Assembly (NCBI RefSeq): GCF_900163965.1
Contig: NZ_FULE01000031.1
Span: 62,001-126,000 of the forward strand
Reading direction: 5' to 3'
DNA: 64,000 bases
From: Vibrio ruber DSM 16370
GTDB taxonomy: Bacteria; Pseudomonadota; Gammaproteobacteria; Enterobacterales; Vibrionaceae
Shown here: one piece after another, positions 28,533-37,586 of the stretch
Numbering within the stretch: position 1 is the stretch's first letter
Layout: the number at the start of each line of letters is the position of its first letter
Notes under the pieces: model-generated
Seen by the model: the letters and a program-made list of their open reading frames with translations, nothing else
Database searches by the model: none
Told to the model about the DNA's origin: nothing
Program-made: the position numbers and the translations under genes

Positions 28533-29699
28533 TTAGTCGGAACCGAAGAGATCCCGGGTATAAACTTTGTCTGCGACTTCTGATAGCTCATCTGACATAC
28601 GATTTGAAATAATGATATCAGCTATTTGCTTAAACTCATCCAGATCGCGCATCACTCGGGAGTTAAAAAACTGATCTTCTTTCATCGCGGGTTCATAAAT
28701 GACGATTTCTAGCCCTTTTGCTTTCAGACGTTTCATTATTCCCTGAACGGATGATGCCCGAAAGTTGTCTGAACCGGACTTCATAATCAGCCGATAGATG
28801 CCGATAGTTTGGGGATTCTTCTTCAGAATACTTTCTGCAATGAAATCTTTCCGGGTTCGGTTGGCATCAACAATCGCGGCAATAATATTATTAGGAACCG
28901 TGTCGTAGTTTGCCAGAAGCTGTTTGGTATCTTTTGGCAGACAGTAACCACCATAACCGAAAGACGGATTGTTATAGTGATTGCCAATACGGGGATCGAG
29001 ACAAACCCCTTCAATAATCTGACGAGTGTTCAGACCATGCGCCTCAGCATAAGAGTCCAATTCATTAAAGTAAGCAACCCGCATGGCCAGATAAGTATTG
29101 GAGAAGAGCTTGACGGCTTCAGCCTCTGTCGCATTGGTAAAGAGCACTTGAATGTCCTCTTTTTGCGCACCTTCCACAAGCAAGTTCGCGAAAGTCGTTG
29201 CTCGATCGCTTTGTTCTCCGACAATGATCCGGGATGGGTATAGGTTATCGTGAAGTGCTTTTCCTTCACGGAGAAATTCGGGGGAAAAAATAATGTTTTG
29301 GCAATTGAACATCTGCTTCACCCGTTCGGTGTAACCAACCGGGACGGTAGATTTAATGATCATGGTTGCTTCAGGATTGATTGCAATCACATCCTGAATG
29401 ACCGCTTCAACGGTCGTGGTATTAAAATAGTTGGTCTGTGGATCGTAATCTGTAGGCGTAGCGATGATGACAAAATTAGCATCACGATAGGCTTCTTCTT
29501 TATTCAATGTCGCTTTAAAATTCAATTCCCGTGACGATAAGAATGTTTCGATTTCTTTGTCAATAATGGGTGACTTTCGATCATTGAGAAGCGCGACTTT
29601 CTCCTCAATCACATCTAATGCCACAACGGTATGATTCTGGGCAAGTAGGATTGCATTCGACAACCCGACATACCCAGTTCCAGCAACAGCAATTTTCAT
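28533..29699 (-). CDS. ugd: UDP-glucose 6-dehydrogenase
   Basis: 388 residues from the Met at 29699, the typical length for this class. [19 protein letters not shown] binds [15 protein letters not shown] and [17 protein letters not shown] follow, and the catalytic Cys lies in [14 protein letters not shown]. It oxidises UDP-glucose to UDP-glucuronate, a precursor for acidic core or capsule sugars. It has its own downstream terminator and lies beside hldD on the same strand. Confidence 0.95.
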   Translation of the reverse strand: MKIAVAGTGYVGLSNAILLAQNHTVVALDVIEEKVALLNDRKSPIIDKEIETFLSSRELNFKATLNKEEAYRDANFVIIATPTDYDPQTNYFNTTTVEAVIQDVIAINPEATMIIKSTVPVGYTERVKQMFNCQNIIFSPEFLREGKALHDNLYPSRIIVGEQSDRATTFANLLVEGAQKEDIQVLFTNATEAEAVKLFSNTYLAMRVAYFNELDSYAEAHGLNTRQIIEGVCLDPRIGNHYNNPSFGYGGYCLPKDTKQLLANYDTVPNNIIAAIVDANRTRKDFIAESILKKNPQTIGIYRLIMKSGSDNFRASSVQGIMKRLKAKGLEIVIYEPAMKEDQFFNSRVMRDLDEFKQIADIIISNRMSDELSEVADKVYTRDLFGSD

Positions 29700-29721
29700 A
29701 ACGACTCCCAACCTAACGTAT

Positions 29722-29755
29722 TAAAAATGAGACACTTGATTATCATACAAGTCTC
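29722..29755 (-). terminator. Possible terminator between hldD and ugd
   Basis: On the minus strand GAGACTTG pairs with CAAGTGTCTC (two bases unpaired) around a 9-nt loop, followed by ATTTTTAA. It is imperfect, so ugd may be partly read through from hldD. Confidence 0.45.
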
Positions 29756-29779
29756 TCTCCGATTGGGAATGGCTAAACG

Positions 29780-30721
29780 TTACTGATTAATGATATGTAA
29801 ATATTCTGAGACACCTTCAGCAACGGTTTTGAACACAATGTCACATCCTGCTGCTCTTAGCTTGGTCAGATCGGCTTGCGTAAACTCCTGATAAGCACCT
29901 TTCAGATGATCAGGAAACGGAATTGTCTCAACCGAACCACGACCATGATGCTTAATCACGGCTTTTGCCACTTCTTCAAATGACTCGGCTTTTCCTGTTC
30001 CACAGTTGAAAATTCCGGAAATGCCCTGTTCCCAGAACCATAAGTTCACCTGACATACATCACCGACATACACAAAATCGCGGATAAAGTGATGGCTCCC
30101 CTCAAACAGCTTCGGATTTTCGCCCGCTTTCATTTGATTGTTGAGGTGGAAAGCGACAGATGCCATTGAACCTTTATGATCCTCGCGAGGGCCGTAAACA
30201 TTGAAGTAGCGAAATCCGGTAATTTGTGACAGCTTTTCACCGTTTGCTTCAGCATCTTGCCAGAGGCGTCGAACGTAGTTATCGAATTGCTGCTTGGAGT
30301 AACCATAGACATTCAACGCGCCTTCATATTCAGGTGATTCGATGAACGTCTTTGTTTCTCCATAAGTGGCAGCAGATGAAGCATAGAGAAAGGGGATTTC
30401 TCTATCTAAACAGTAATGGAGCAGCTCTTTTGAATACTCATAGTTATTGAGCATCATGTACTTACCATCCCACTCGGTTGTCGCGGAACAAGCGCCTTCG
30501 TGGAAGACCGCTTCAATCGGACCGAAATCATCGCCAGCCATGATCTGCGCTAAAAAGTCATCACGATCCATGTAGTCTGCTATGCTCAGGTCAACGAGGT
30601 TTTTGAATTTTTTGCCGTTCTCGAGATGGTCAACGACAAGGATATCGTCAAATCCTTTGTCATTCAGGGCTTTTACGATATTGCTGCCAATCATGCCAGC
30701 ACCGCCGGTTACGATGATCAT
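29780..30721 (-). CDS. hldD: ADP-L-glycero-D-manno-heptose 6-epimerase
   Basis: 313 residues from the Met at 30721: [20 protein letters not shown] (NADP-binding), [19 protein letters not shown], the catalytic YGYSKQQFD (Y-x3-K) and [20 protein letters not shown] 13-codon upstream extension lacks similarity. It makes ADP-L,D-heptose for WaaF and the GT9 enzymes. hldD (gmhD) is the conserved left flank of the Vibrio O-antigen/capsule locus, which begins on the opposite strand. Confidence 0.96.
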   Translation of the reverse strand: MIIVTGGAGMIGSNIVKALNDKGFDDILVVDHLENGKKFKNLVDLSIADYMDRDDFLAQIMAGDDFGPIEAVFHEGACSATTEWDGKYMMLNNYEYSKELLHYCLDREIPFLYASSAATYGETKTFIESPEYEGALNVYGYSKQQFDNYVRRLWQDAEANGEKLSQITGFRYFNVYGPREDHKGSMASVAFHLNNQMKAGENPKLFEGSHHFIRDFVYVGDVCQVNLWFWEQGISGIFNCGTGKAESFEEVAKAVIKHHGRGSVETIPFPDHLKGAYQEFTQADLTKLRAAGCDIVFKTVAEGVSEYLHIINQ

Positions 30722-30762
30722 AGGTTTTCCTGTGAAAATATGTATATGTATAATTGTCACTC

Positions 30763-30791
30763 ATTATAGCGAGTTGACATGCTGATGTAAT
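30763..30791 (-). promoter_or_regulatory. Candidate hldD promoter
   Basis: On the minus strand, ATTACA (30791-30786), a 17-nt spacer and a perfect TATAAT (30768-30763) lie about 40 nt upstream of the hldD ATG. The -35 matches four of six consensus positions. Confidence 0.45.
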
Positions 30792-30877
30792 CACAAAATC
30801 AGGGTTAAGCATGGGTTAACCTCGCCTCAAGTTAAAGATTCATGTATCATCTCCCGAGTTTTATTCCTCGGTCGATA

Positions 30878-30915
30878 AGCATTTGGGAGCTTTACCCAAG
30901 GGCGGTAGCGTACCT
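30878..30915 (+). promoter_or_regulatory. JUMPStart element with ops (RfaH recruitment) upstream of the O-antigen operon
   Basis: The segment reads ...TTGGGAGCTTTACCCAAG followed by GGCGGTAGCG (30901-30910) and TACC. GGCGGTAGCGT is the core of the ops element that pauses RNA polymerase and recruits RfaH, and the preceding GGGAGCT..ACCCAAG matches the wider JUMPStart consensus. It lies about 55 nt before rmlB, in the untranslated leader of the O-antigen operon. RfaH antitermination of this long AT-rich operon is inferred. Confidence 0.88.
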
Positions 30916-30968
30916 AAAATACTGTGAAATAAATGCTAATTGTAGAAAGTGAATTAGGAAATTGTTAA

Positions 30969-32036
30969 ATGAAAATTTTGGTCACTGGTGGTGCAGGATT
31001 CATTGGCTCCGCGGTTGTTCGTCATATTATTCGAAATACAACAGATGAAGTCGTTAATGTTGATAAATTAACTTATGCAGGAAACTTAGAATCGTTACCT
31101 GATGAAGTATCAACTAACTCACGTTACGCATTCGAGCAGGTTGATATTTGTGATCGCTTGGCGCTTGATCGCGTCTTTGATAGCCATCGGCCAGATGCGG
31201 TGATGCACTTAGCAGCAGAGAGCCACGTAGATCGTTCAATCGATGGGCCGGCTGCATTCATTGAGACGAATATCGTTGGTACATATACACTGCTTGAAGC
31301 TGCCCGTAATTATTGGAATCAGCTTAGCGAAGAAAGAAAAGAGTCATTCCGTTTTCATCATATATCAACGGATGAAGTCTATGGTGATTTAGAAGGAACT
31401 GATGATTTATTCACGGAGGCAACCCCTTATGCACCGTCCAGTCCTTATTCAGCATCTAAAGCATCAAGTGATCATTTAGTTCGATCATGGTTGAGAACTT
31501 ATGGCCTTCCTACCATTGTAACCAACTGCTCTAACAATTATGGTCCTTATCACTTCCCGGAAAAACTTATTCCACTCATGATCTTAAATGCTATGGAAGG
31601 CAAATCGCTTCCAGTTTACGGTGATGGTATGCAAATCCGTGACTGGTTGTTTGTAGAAGATCACGCAAGAGCTCTTTATAAAGTTGTGACGGAAGGTACA
31701 GTAGGTGAAACCTATAATATTGGCGGACATAATGAAAAAGCCAATATTGAGGTTGTGAAAACAATATGTGGTCTGTTGGAAGAGCTTGTTCCAAATAAGC
31801 CTGAAGGTGTCACTAAATACGAAGATTTAATTGCTTACGTAAAAGATCGCCCTGGGCATGATGTTCGATACGCGATTGATGCGGCTAAAATAGAACGTGA
31901 ATTGGGCTGGAAACCGGAAGAGACATTCGAATCAGGCATCCGCAAAACTGTTGAATGGTATTTATCGAACCAGAAGTGGTGGAATCGGGTGCTTGACGGC
32001 TCTTATTCATTGGAACGTTTAGGGACTCAGGGGTAA
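30969..32036 (+). CDS. rmlB: dTDP-glucose 4,6-dehydratase
   Basis: 355 residues, extended [48 protein letters not shown] and the catalytic [15 protein letters not shown]. It forms dTDP-4-keto-6-deoxyglucose, the branch point for both dTDP-rhamnose and dTDP-3-aminosugars made by downstream genes. It is the first gene after the JUMPStart element and is followed within 2 nt by rmlA. Confidence 0.96.
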   Translation: MKILVTGGAGFIGSAVVRHIIRNTTDEVVNVDKLTYAGNLESLPDEVSTNSRYAFEQVDICDRLALDRVFDSHRPDAVMHLAAESHVDRSIDGPAAFIETNIVGTYTLLEAARNYWNQLSEERKESFRFHHISTDEVYGDLEGTDDLFTEATPYAPSSPYSASKASSDHLVRSWLRTYGLPTIVTNCSNNYGPYHFPEKLIPLMILNAMEGKSLPVYGDGMQIRDWLFVEDHARALYKVVTEGTVGETYNIGGHNEKANIEVVKTICGLLEELVPNKPEGVTKYEDLIAYVKDRPGHDVRYAIDAAKIERELGWKPEETFESGIRKTVEWYLSNQKWWNRVLDGSYSLERLGTQG

Positions 32037-32038
32037 AA

Positions 32039-32914
32039 ATGAAAGGAATTGTATTAGCTGGTGGTTCAGGTACGCGTCTATATCCTTTGACCCGAGGGAT
32101 TTCTAAGCAGTTGGTGCCTATTTATGACAAGCCGATGGTGTTCTATCCAATATCAACACTTATGTTGGCAGGAATCCGAGACATCTTGATCATTACAACG
32201 CCTGAAGATAATGAAGGCTTTTGTCGTCTCTTAGGTGATGGTTCTGCATTTGGAATTCGCATTGAGTATGCTATTCAGAAAAGTCCAGATGGACTGGCTC
32301 AGGCGTTTCTTATTGGGGAAGAATTCATTGGAGATGATTCTGTATGCTTAGTTCTAGGGGATAATATCTTTTATGGCCAGCATTTTACTGGGATGCTAAA
32401 ACGTGCAGCCGAAAGAAGCTCTGGAGCTACAGTCTTTGGTTATCAGGTTAAAGATCCTGAACGTTTTGGTGTTGTAGAATTTGACCATAATATGAGGGCG
32501 TTATCGATTGAAGAGAAACCTCTGCATCCTAAGTCAGATTATGCGGTTACAGGGCTTTATTTTTATGATAATCGCGTCGTAGATTTTGCGAAGCAGGTCG
32601 TGCCATCTGAAAGAGGTGAACTAGAAATTACAAGTATTAACCAAATGTATCTTGAGGATGGTTCTCTTAATGTTGAGTTATTAGGGCGAGGATTTGCTTG
32701 GTTGGATACTGGTACACATGAAAGCCTCCATGAAGCATCATCTTTTGTCCAAACGATTGAACATGTTCAAGGGTTAAAAGTTGCCTGTTTAGAAGAAATT
32801 GCGTGGCGTAGCGGTTGGCTAACCAATGATGAGGTTCTATCTCTTGCCCAGCCCATGTTGAAAAATGAATATGGACGTTATCTGGTTAAATTAATCAATG
32901 AATCTAATAAGTAA
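32039..32914 (+). CDS. rmlA: Glucose-1-phosphate thymidylyltransferase
   Basis: 291 residues: [20 protein letters not shown] (nucleotide-binding and signature Arg), [15 protein letters not shown], and the Mg-binding LGDNIFYG. It makes dTDP-glucose for RmlB. It is in the rmlBADC order, tightly spaced. Confidence 0.96.
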   Translation: MKGIVLAGGSGTRLYPLTRGISKQLVPIYDKPMVFYPISTLMLAGIRDILIITTPEDNEGFCRLLGDGSAFGIRIEYAIQKSPDGLAQAFLIGEEFIGDDSVCLVLGDNIFYGQHFTGMLKRAAERSSGATVFGYQVKDPERFGVVEFDHNMRALSIEEKPLHPKSDYAVTGLYFYDNRVVDFAKQVVPSERGELEITSINQMYLEDGSLNVELLGRGFAWLDTGTHESLHEASSFVQTIEHVQGLKVACLEEIAWRSGWLTNDEVLSLAQPMLKNEYGRYLVKLINESNK

Positions 32915-32927
32915 GTAGGCTCATAAG

Positions 32928-33806
32928 ATGAAAATATTGGTTACTGGTTGTAATGGGCAGGTTGGGCATTGTATCGTTCAGCAGCTATCAGATTCGACAG
33001 TTGAATTCTTAGCCGTTGATCGAGATCACCTTGATATTACTGATCAAGGTACTGTTTTCAATATAGTAAGAAAATTTCAACCTCATATCATTATTAATGC
33101 AGCTGCTTATACTGCAGTTGACAAAGCAGAAGAAGAAGTCGAGTTATCTTATCGAATTAATCGTGATGGACCGAAATATTTAGCGCAAGCCGCGAATGAG
33201 ATTGGGGCTGCTATCCTGCATATTTCTACTGACTATGTTTTCTCTGGAGAGTTTGATGGTGAATATAAAGAAACCGATGTCACCTCTCCACAAGGGATTT
33301 ATGGTGAGAGTAAGTTAGCTGGAGAAATTGCTGTTTCTGAAGCATGTGAACGAAATATTATTTTAAGAACAGCATGGGTCTTTGGTGAGCACGGCAATAA
33401 TTTTGTGAAGACAATGCTAAGACTGGGAAAAGAAAGAGACAAACTTGGAATTGTTTCCGACCAGTATGGTGGTCCAACATATGCGGGAGATATTGCCGCA
33501 GCATTGATAAAAATTGCAGAATCAATTTATGACAGACAATCGATTCAGTATGGTATTTACCATTTCTCTGGTTTACCTCATATAACTTGGTTTGATTTTG
33601 CTAAAACAATTTTTGATGTAGCTTTAGATAAGCAACTATTATCGAAAAAGCCTCAGTTAAGTCCCCTTTCTACCGAGCAATATCCGACTCCAGCAAAACG
33701 TCCGGCTAACTCAAGATTGTCAACAGAGAAGATTAAACAAGAATTTGGTATTTCTGCTAGTGATTGGCAGAAAGCATTAATTAATTTAGAAAATTACAAG
33801 TTGTAA
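32928..33806 (+). CDS. rmlD: dTDP-4-dehydrorhamnose reductase
   Basis: 292 residues: MKILVTGCNGQVGHCIVQQL, INAAAYTAVDKAEEE, STDYVFSGEFDGEY and catalytic YGESKLAGE. It catalyses the last step to dTDP-L-rhamnose. Presence of both rmlC and rmlD shows that rhamnose itself, and not only an aminosugar, is made by this locus. Confidence 0.95.
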   Translation: MKILVTGCNGQVGHCIVQQLSDSTVEFLAVDRDHLDITDQGTVFNIVRKFQPHIIINAAAYTAVDKAEEEVELSYRINRDGPKYLAQAANEIGAAILHISTDYVFSGEFDGEYKETDVTSPQGIYGESKLAGEIAVSEACERNIILRTAWVFGEHGNNFVKTMLRLGKERDKLGIVSDQYGGPTYAGDIAAALIKIAESIYDRQSIQYGIYHFSGLPHITWFDFAKTIFDVALDKQLLSKKPQLSPLSTEQYPTPAKRPANSRLSTEKIKQEFGISASDWQKALINLENYKL

Positions 33807-33812
33807 AGAGCG

Positions 33813-34367
33813 ATGAAAGTAATAGAAACTGAAATTCCTGAAGTAAAAATTATTGAGCCCGCAGTTTTTGGTGACGAACGTGGCTTCTTTATGGAAACGT
33901 GGCAACAGAAAAAATTTGAAGAGTTAGTGACAGGTAAACCGACAACTTTTGTCCAGGATAACCACTCAAAATCAAAGAAGGGTGTCCTTAGAGGATTGCA
34001 TTATCAAGCCCATCGTATGCAGGGAAAGCTTGTTCGAGTTATTTCTGGTGCAATGTTAGATGTTGCTGTGGATATTAGACTTGACTCTTTAACTTTCGGG
34101 AAATGGGTAGGTGTTGAGTTATCATGTGAAAACAAGAGACAACTATGGATACCAGAAGGTTTTGCTCATGGTTTTTTGACATTAACCGATGATGTCGAAT
34201 GTTTATATAAAACTACTGATTATTATTTCCCTGAATATGAAAAAACCATTTTATGGAATGATAAAGCATTATCCATAAATTGGGGAATCTCTGATCCAGT
34301 TTTATCAGAGAAAGATAGTAAAGGGATATTGTTTAATAAGTTGTTCAGTTTGAGAGAAATAAAATGA
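33813..34367 (+). CDS. rmlC: dTDP-4-dehydrorhamnose 3,5-epimerase
   Basis: 184 residues of the RmlC cupin: FGDERGFFMETWQQ, QDNHSKSKKGVLRGLHYQ with the catalytic His, VDIRLDSLTFGKWVGV and WIPEGFAHGFL. It epimerises C3 and C5 before RmlD. The stop overlaps the start of the following ketoisomerase gene as ATGA, linking rhamnose and aminosugar branches. Confidence 0.95.
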   Translation: MKVIETEIPEVKIIEPAVFGDERGFFMETWQQKKFEELVTGKPTTFVQDNHSKSKKGVLRGLHYQAHRMQGKLVRVISGAMLDVAVDIRLDSLTFGKWVGVELSCENKRQLWIPEGFAHGFLTLTDDVECLYKTTDYYFPEYEKTILWNDKALSINWGISDPVLSEKDSKGILFNKLFSLREIK

Positions 34368-34786
34368 AACGAAGCAATAAAGGCTATGAGGTTTTAAATT
34401 TTTTGCCAATGGGGGATGATCGGGGGTACCTTATAGCTATTGAAGGAATGAATCATATACCGTTCAATATAGAAAGGGTGTTTTATGTTTATGGTACTAT
34501 GAGTGATAAATCTCGAGGTTGTCATGCCAATAAGAACACACGATTTGTTCTGGTTTCGATCTCTGGGAGCTGCTCAGTAACTGTTCATAATGGGGCGAGT
34601 AGCGAAGATATTATTTTGGATAGTAAGACAAAAGGTTTGTATCTTGATAGAATGATATGGAAGGAAATGCATAGTTTCTCTTCAGACTCTATTCTTATGG
34701 TCATGTGTAGTGAAAAATATGATAAGGATGAGTATATTAATAATTTTGATGAATACATGAGGGTGGTTAATAGAGATGATAGATAA
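34364..34786 (+). CDS. FdtA/QdtA-like dTDP-4-keto-6-deoxyglucose 3,4-ketoisomerase (WxcM-like cupin)
   Basis: 140 residues of the FdtA/QdtA cupin family: IERVFYVYGTMSDKSRGCHA, NKNTRFVLVSISGSCSVTVH and FDEYM. The family moves the keto group from C4 to C3 so that a 3-amino group can be added. Characterised enzymes use two His in RGxHAHK; here the second is Asn (H54, N56), a variant I have seen in related family members, so activity and product stereochemistry (Fuc3N versus Qui3N) are uncertain. It overlaps rmlC by 4 nt and the FkbH gene by 11 nt. The partner aminotransferase is at 40059. Confidence 0.8.
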   Translation: MKRSNKGYEVLNFLPMGDDRGYLIAIEGMNHIPFNIERVFYVYGTMSDKSRGCHANKNTRFVLVSISGSCSVTVHNGASSEDIILDSKTKGLYLDRMIWKEMHSFSSDSILMVMCSEKYDKDEYINNFDEYMRVVNRDDR

Positions 34787-36371
34787 GCTTCAATTACTCG
34801 ATTTTATTTTTGAAGGGAATGCATCACGTCAGGAATTAAAGGAATACAATCCTGTTTTTGTCAAAAAAAATTATAAAGTGTCAGTTTATCGTAATCATTC
34901 CTTTGAATTAGTCAGTAATGTTATATCTCCATTTTTAGATTTATCTGAAATAGGAATTACTTTTGAGTATAGTGATTATGATGATTCTCTAACATTTTTC
35001 AATCTAGACTTAGAATCAGATCTTATGATTCTATGGTTAGATTTAAGCAGATATACTAATAATGAGTATGAAAGCTTTATAAAAGAGAGACTCGAAGCTC
35101 TAAAAAAAATGTATGCAAAGAATATATTATTCGTTAATTTTGGTAGAACAATTAATTTGGATGATAATAGAATTTGTTTATATAATATTGATAGGTGGGA
35201 AATTTTTTTAAATAGTTCCTATATAGATGAACGTCTAGAGCGTTTTTCTGGAACAAAAATGAGTATGAAAACTTGTGAATTAGTTGCTCGTGATTTGGGG
35301 CTCAACTATATCCCAGCATTACTTCAGCCTAACTTAAAGTGTATTGTAGTCGATCTAGATAATACTCTCTATAATGGTGTTTTAGGTGAGGATGGTATAT
35401 ATGGCATATCTATTAGTGAAAGTCATGTATGCCTACAGAGTAAATTAAAACAATTAGCAAAAGATGGGGTTTTTCTTTGCATCGCATCTAAGAATGATGA
35501 GAGAGATGTAATCGAATTATTTGAAAAAAGAAAGGATTTTCCATTGGAAAAATCTGACTTCACATATATTGAGGCCAATTGGAATAGTAAGTCTATTTCG
35601 ATCAGAAAAATTGAAGAATATCTTAATATAAATTCAAGTAGTTTCTTATTTATAGATGACAATATTGGGGAGCTTTTATCTGTTTTTAATGAACATCCTC
35701 AAATTAAATTTATTCATGCAAAGGATGATGCATCAATCACTTTACGTGCTTTAGAAAACTATCCTGGATTGCTAAAACTAAACATAAATAAAGAAGATAC
35801 TATTCGGAAAGCAGATGTTGAGGCTAACTCAAAAAGACAAGAATTATTGAATACAGTATCAAAGGATGAGTATATAAAAAGTCTAGGGATGGAGTTAGAT
35901 TATGCAATTGATGATCATGATAGAGTGGATCGTATTTCAGAATTAGCGAATAAAACAAATCAATTTATCTTTTCTTATCAACGATATAGTAAAGCAGAAG
36001 TTAATAATTTAATGTCTTCTCATGATTCAACAGTTGTATCGGTATCTCTTAGAGATAAATTATCGGATTCAGGTATTATTGGTGTCATTATTTTAAAATT
36101 AATTGATACTGACTCTGCTTTGTTAGAAGAATGCTTTGTAAGCTGTCGTGCTCTTGGACGAGGTATTGATAGAGATATTGTTCTAGGAGCTATTGATAGT
36201 GGATTAAAAAAATTAAATGTAGAGAAGTTGAAAGTTCAATATAAAAATGGTGAGCGCAATAGTCCAGCTGTTAAATTTATAAATGATTATTTATATAAAC
36301 ATATAGATATTGAAAATAAATTAGAATTTTCTTTTGATAATGTTTTTTTGAAATTGAATGTAAAATTATAA
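34776..36371 (+). CDS. FkbH-like HAD-IIIC family protein (putative glyceryl-ACP synthase)
   Basis: 531 residues in three parts. Residues about 1-180 form the N-terminal domain common in longer FkbH-like proteins. About 185-330 is a HAD-IIIC domain with the nucleophile motif CIVVDLDNTLYNGVLGEDG (D193, D195) and CIASKNDE. About 370-531 is a GNAT-like tail with SLRDKLSDSGIIGVIILK and SCRALGRGIDRD. FkbH of FK520 synthesis dephosphorylates 1,3-bisphosphoglycerate-derived glycerate and loads D-glycerate onto an ACP. Here an ACP gene follows at once, so an acyl-ACP product is likely. Start overlap with the ketoisomerase indicates coupled translation. The acyl group (glycerate versus another hydroxyacid) is not proven. 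Confidence 0.82.
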   Translation: MIDKLQLLDFIFEGNASRQELKEYNPVFVKKNYKVSVYRNHSFELVSNVISPFLDLSEIGITFEYSDYDDSLTFFNLDLESDLMILWLDLSRYTNNEYESFIKERLEALKKMYAKNILFVNFGRTINLDDNRICLYNIDRWEIFLNSSYIDERLERFSGTKMSMKTCELVARDLGLNYIPALLQPNLKCIVVDLDNTLYNGVLGEDGIYGISISESHVCLQSKLKQLAKDGVFLCIASKNDERDVIELFEKRKDFPLEKSDFTYIEANWNSKSISIRKIEEYLNINSSSFLFIDDNIGELLSVFNEHPQIKFIHAKDDASITLRALENYPGLLKLNINKEDTIRKADVEANSKRQELLNTVSKDEYIKSLGMELDYAIDDHDRVDRISELANKTNQFIFSYQRYSKAEVNNLMSSHDSTVVSVSLRDKLSDSGIIGVIILKLIDTDSALLEECFVSCRALGRGIDRDIVLGAIDSGLKKLNVEKLKVQYKNGERNSPAVKFINDYLYKHIDIENKLEFSFDNVFLKLNVKL

Positions 36372-36381
36372 GGAGAAAATA

Positions 36382-36600
36382 ATGGAAAACAAAATTATAG
36401 AAATAATTTCACGTGTGTCCAAGAAAAAATCAGAAGATATTTTAAATAATATGTCAGAGAAAGAACTTTGGGATTCGTTTGCACATTTAGAGCTGATTCT
36501 TTCTCTTGAAGAAGAATTTGACCTAATGTTAGATCCTGAAGAAATTGCAGAAATGAGAACGCCATTAAAGGTAATTGAAGTAATTAAAGACAAGATTTAA
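36382..36600 (+). CDS. Dedicated acyl carrier protein
   Basis: 72 residues, preceded by a good AAGGAG. The motif LWDSFAHLELILSLEEEF places the phosphopantetheine-accepting Ser at S32, and acidic helices follow, as in ACPs of O-antigen and polyketide side pathways. It is 10 nt after the FkbH-like gene and 4 nt before the GNAT/VOC gene. The most economical reading is that it carries the FkbH product to the acyltransferase. It is not the fatty acid AcpP. Confidence 0.88.
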   Translation: MENKIIEIISRVSKKKSEDILNNMSEKELWDSFAHLELILSLEEEFDLMLDPEEIAEMRTPLKVIEVIKDKI

Positions 36601-36604
36601 TAAT

Positions 36605-37585
36605 ATGAAAAAAAATATTTCAATTGATGGTGTTTCATATAGACTTCGTCCAGTAAGATTAGATGATGCGAACTATATAGTAAAACTACGTTTAGAAGAT
36701 TTAGAACGTTCTAAATATATTAATCCCATTTCTAATGATATTAAAAAGCAAGAGGAATGGATTTCACAGTATTTGAATAAAGAAGATGATTATTATTTTG
36801 TTATTGAAAATATATTTACTAATAAATCAGAGGGTTTAATAAGTATTTATAATATCAATAATGAAAAAGCTGAATGGGGACGATGGGTTATATCAAAATC
36901 CTCTATATCAGCTATCGAAAGTGTAGATTTAATTTACCAAGTTGCATTTAACTATCTTGGTTTGAAAAGATTATACTGTCGTACAATTGTTGATAATATT
37001 GCTGTTGTCGCTTTTCATGATAATATTCCTCAAAAACGTGGTTCCATTATAGAAAATCATGTATCTATCAATGGTATTCAATATGATGTTATTGAACACT
37101 ATGTTGATGATGATTATTATCAACATAATCTTAAGTTCCAACTAGAGGAAAAGTGTGACCTTGCCTTAATAAGAAATATGAGGCTCACGTTAGGGAAATT
37201 TGATTTTCATCATATTGGTGTCGCAACTAGAAATATTGAACAAGAGTTTGCTACATATAGAATTCTTGGCTACAAAAGAGAGGGGGGAGTATTTCATGAT
37301 GAAAATCAGGGTGTTAAGGGACAGTTTATTACAGCTAAAAATCAACCAAGGCTAGAATTATTAGAGAATCTAGAAGGAAGTAATACACTGAATAAGTGGT
37401 TGGACAATGGTATAAAAAATTATCATTTTGCATATTTAGTTGACAACATTGAATCTGCTATCACAAGCTTGGGATTCAAAAGATTCAGAATTATATCGCC
37501 TCTAAAAAAATCCACTTATTTTGGAAAACGAATTTGTTTTTTAGTTATGTCTAATCGATTCATGATTGAGCTTATTGAGAGGTAA
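36605..37585 (+). CDS. Fusion of GNAT acyltransferase and VOC (methylmalonyl-CoA epimerase-like) domains
   Basis: 326 residues. Residues 1-170 are GNAT-like (YRLRPVRLDDANYIVKLRLE; WGRWVISKSS; LIYQVAFNYLGLKRLYC). Residues 198-326 are a VOC domain with the four metal ligands expected of methylmalonyl-CoA epimerase: H203 (HHIGV), E251 (RLELLE), H274 (YHFAYLV) and E322 (IELIE). GNAT would transfer an acyl group to a sugar amine. The VOC half could epimerise the alpha-carbon of an acyl thioester. Placed after FkbH and ACP, it is the candidate hydroxyacyl transferase for the 3-aminosugar. This function is inferred. Confidence 0.72.
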   Translation: MKKNISIDGVSYRLRPVRLDDANYIVKLRLEDLERSKYINPISNDIKKQEEWISQYLNKEDDYYFVIENIFTNKSEGLISIYNINNEKAEWGRWVISKSSISAIESVDLIYQVAFNYLGLKRLYCRTIVDNIAVVAFHDNIPQKRGSIIENHVSINGIQYDVIEHYVDDDYYQHNLKFQLEEKCDLALIRNMRLTLGKFDFHHIGVATRNIEQEFATYRILGYKREGGVFHDENQGVKGQFITAKNQPRLELLENLEGSNTLNKWLDNGIKNYHFAYLVDNIESAITSLGFKRFRIISPLKKSTYFGKRICFLVMSNRFMIELIER

Positions 37586-37586
37586 T

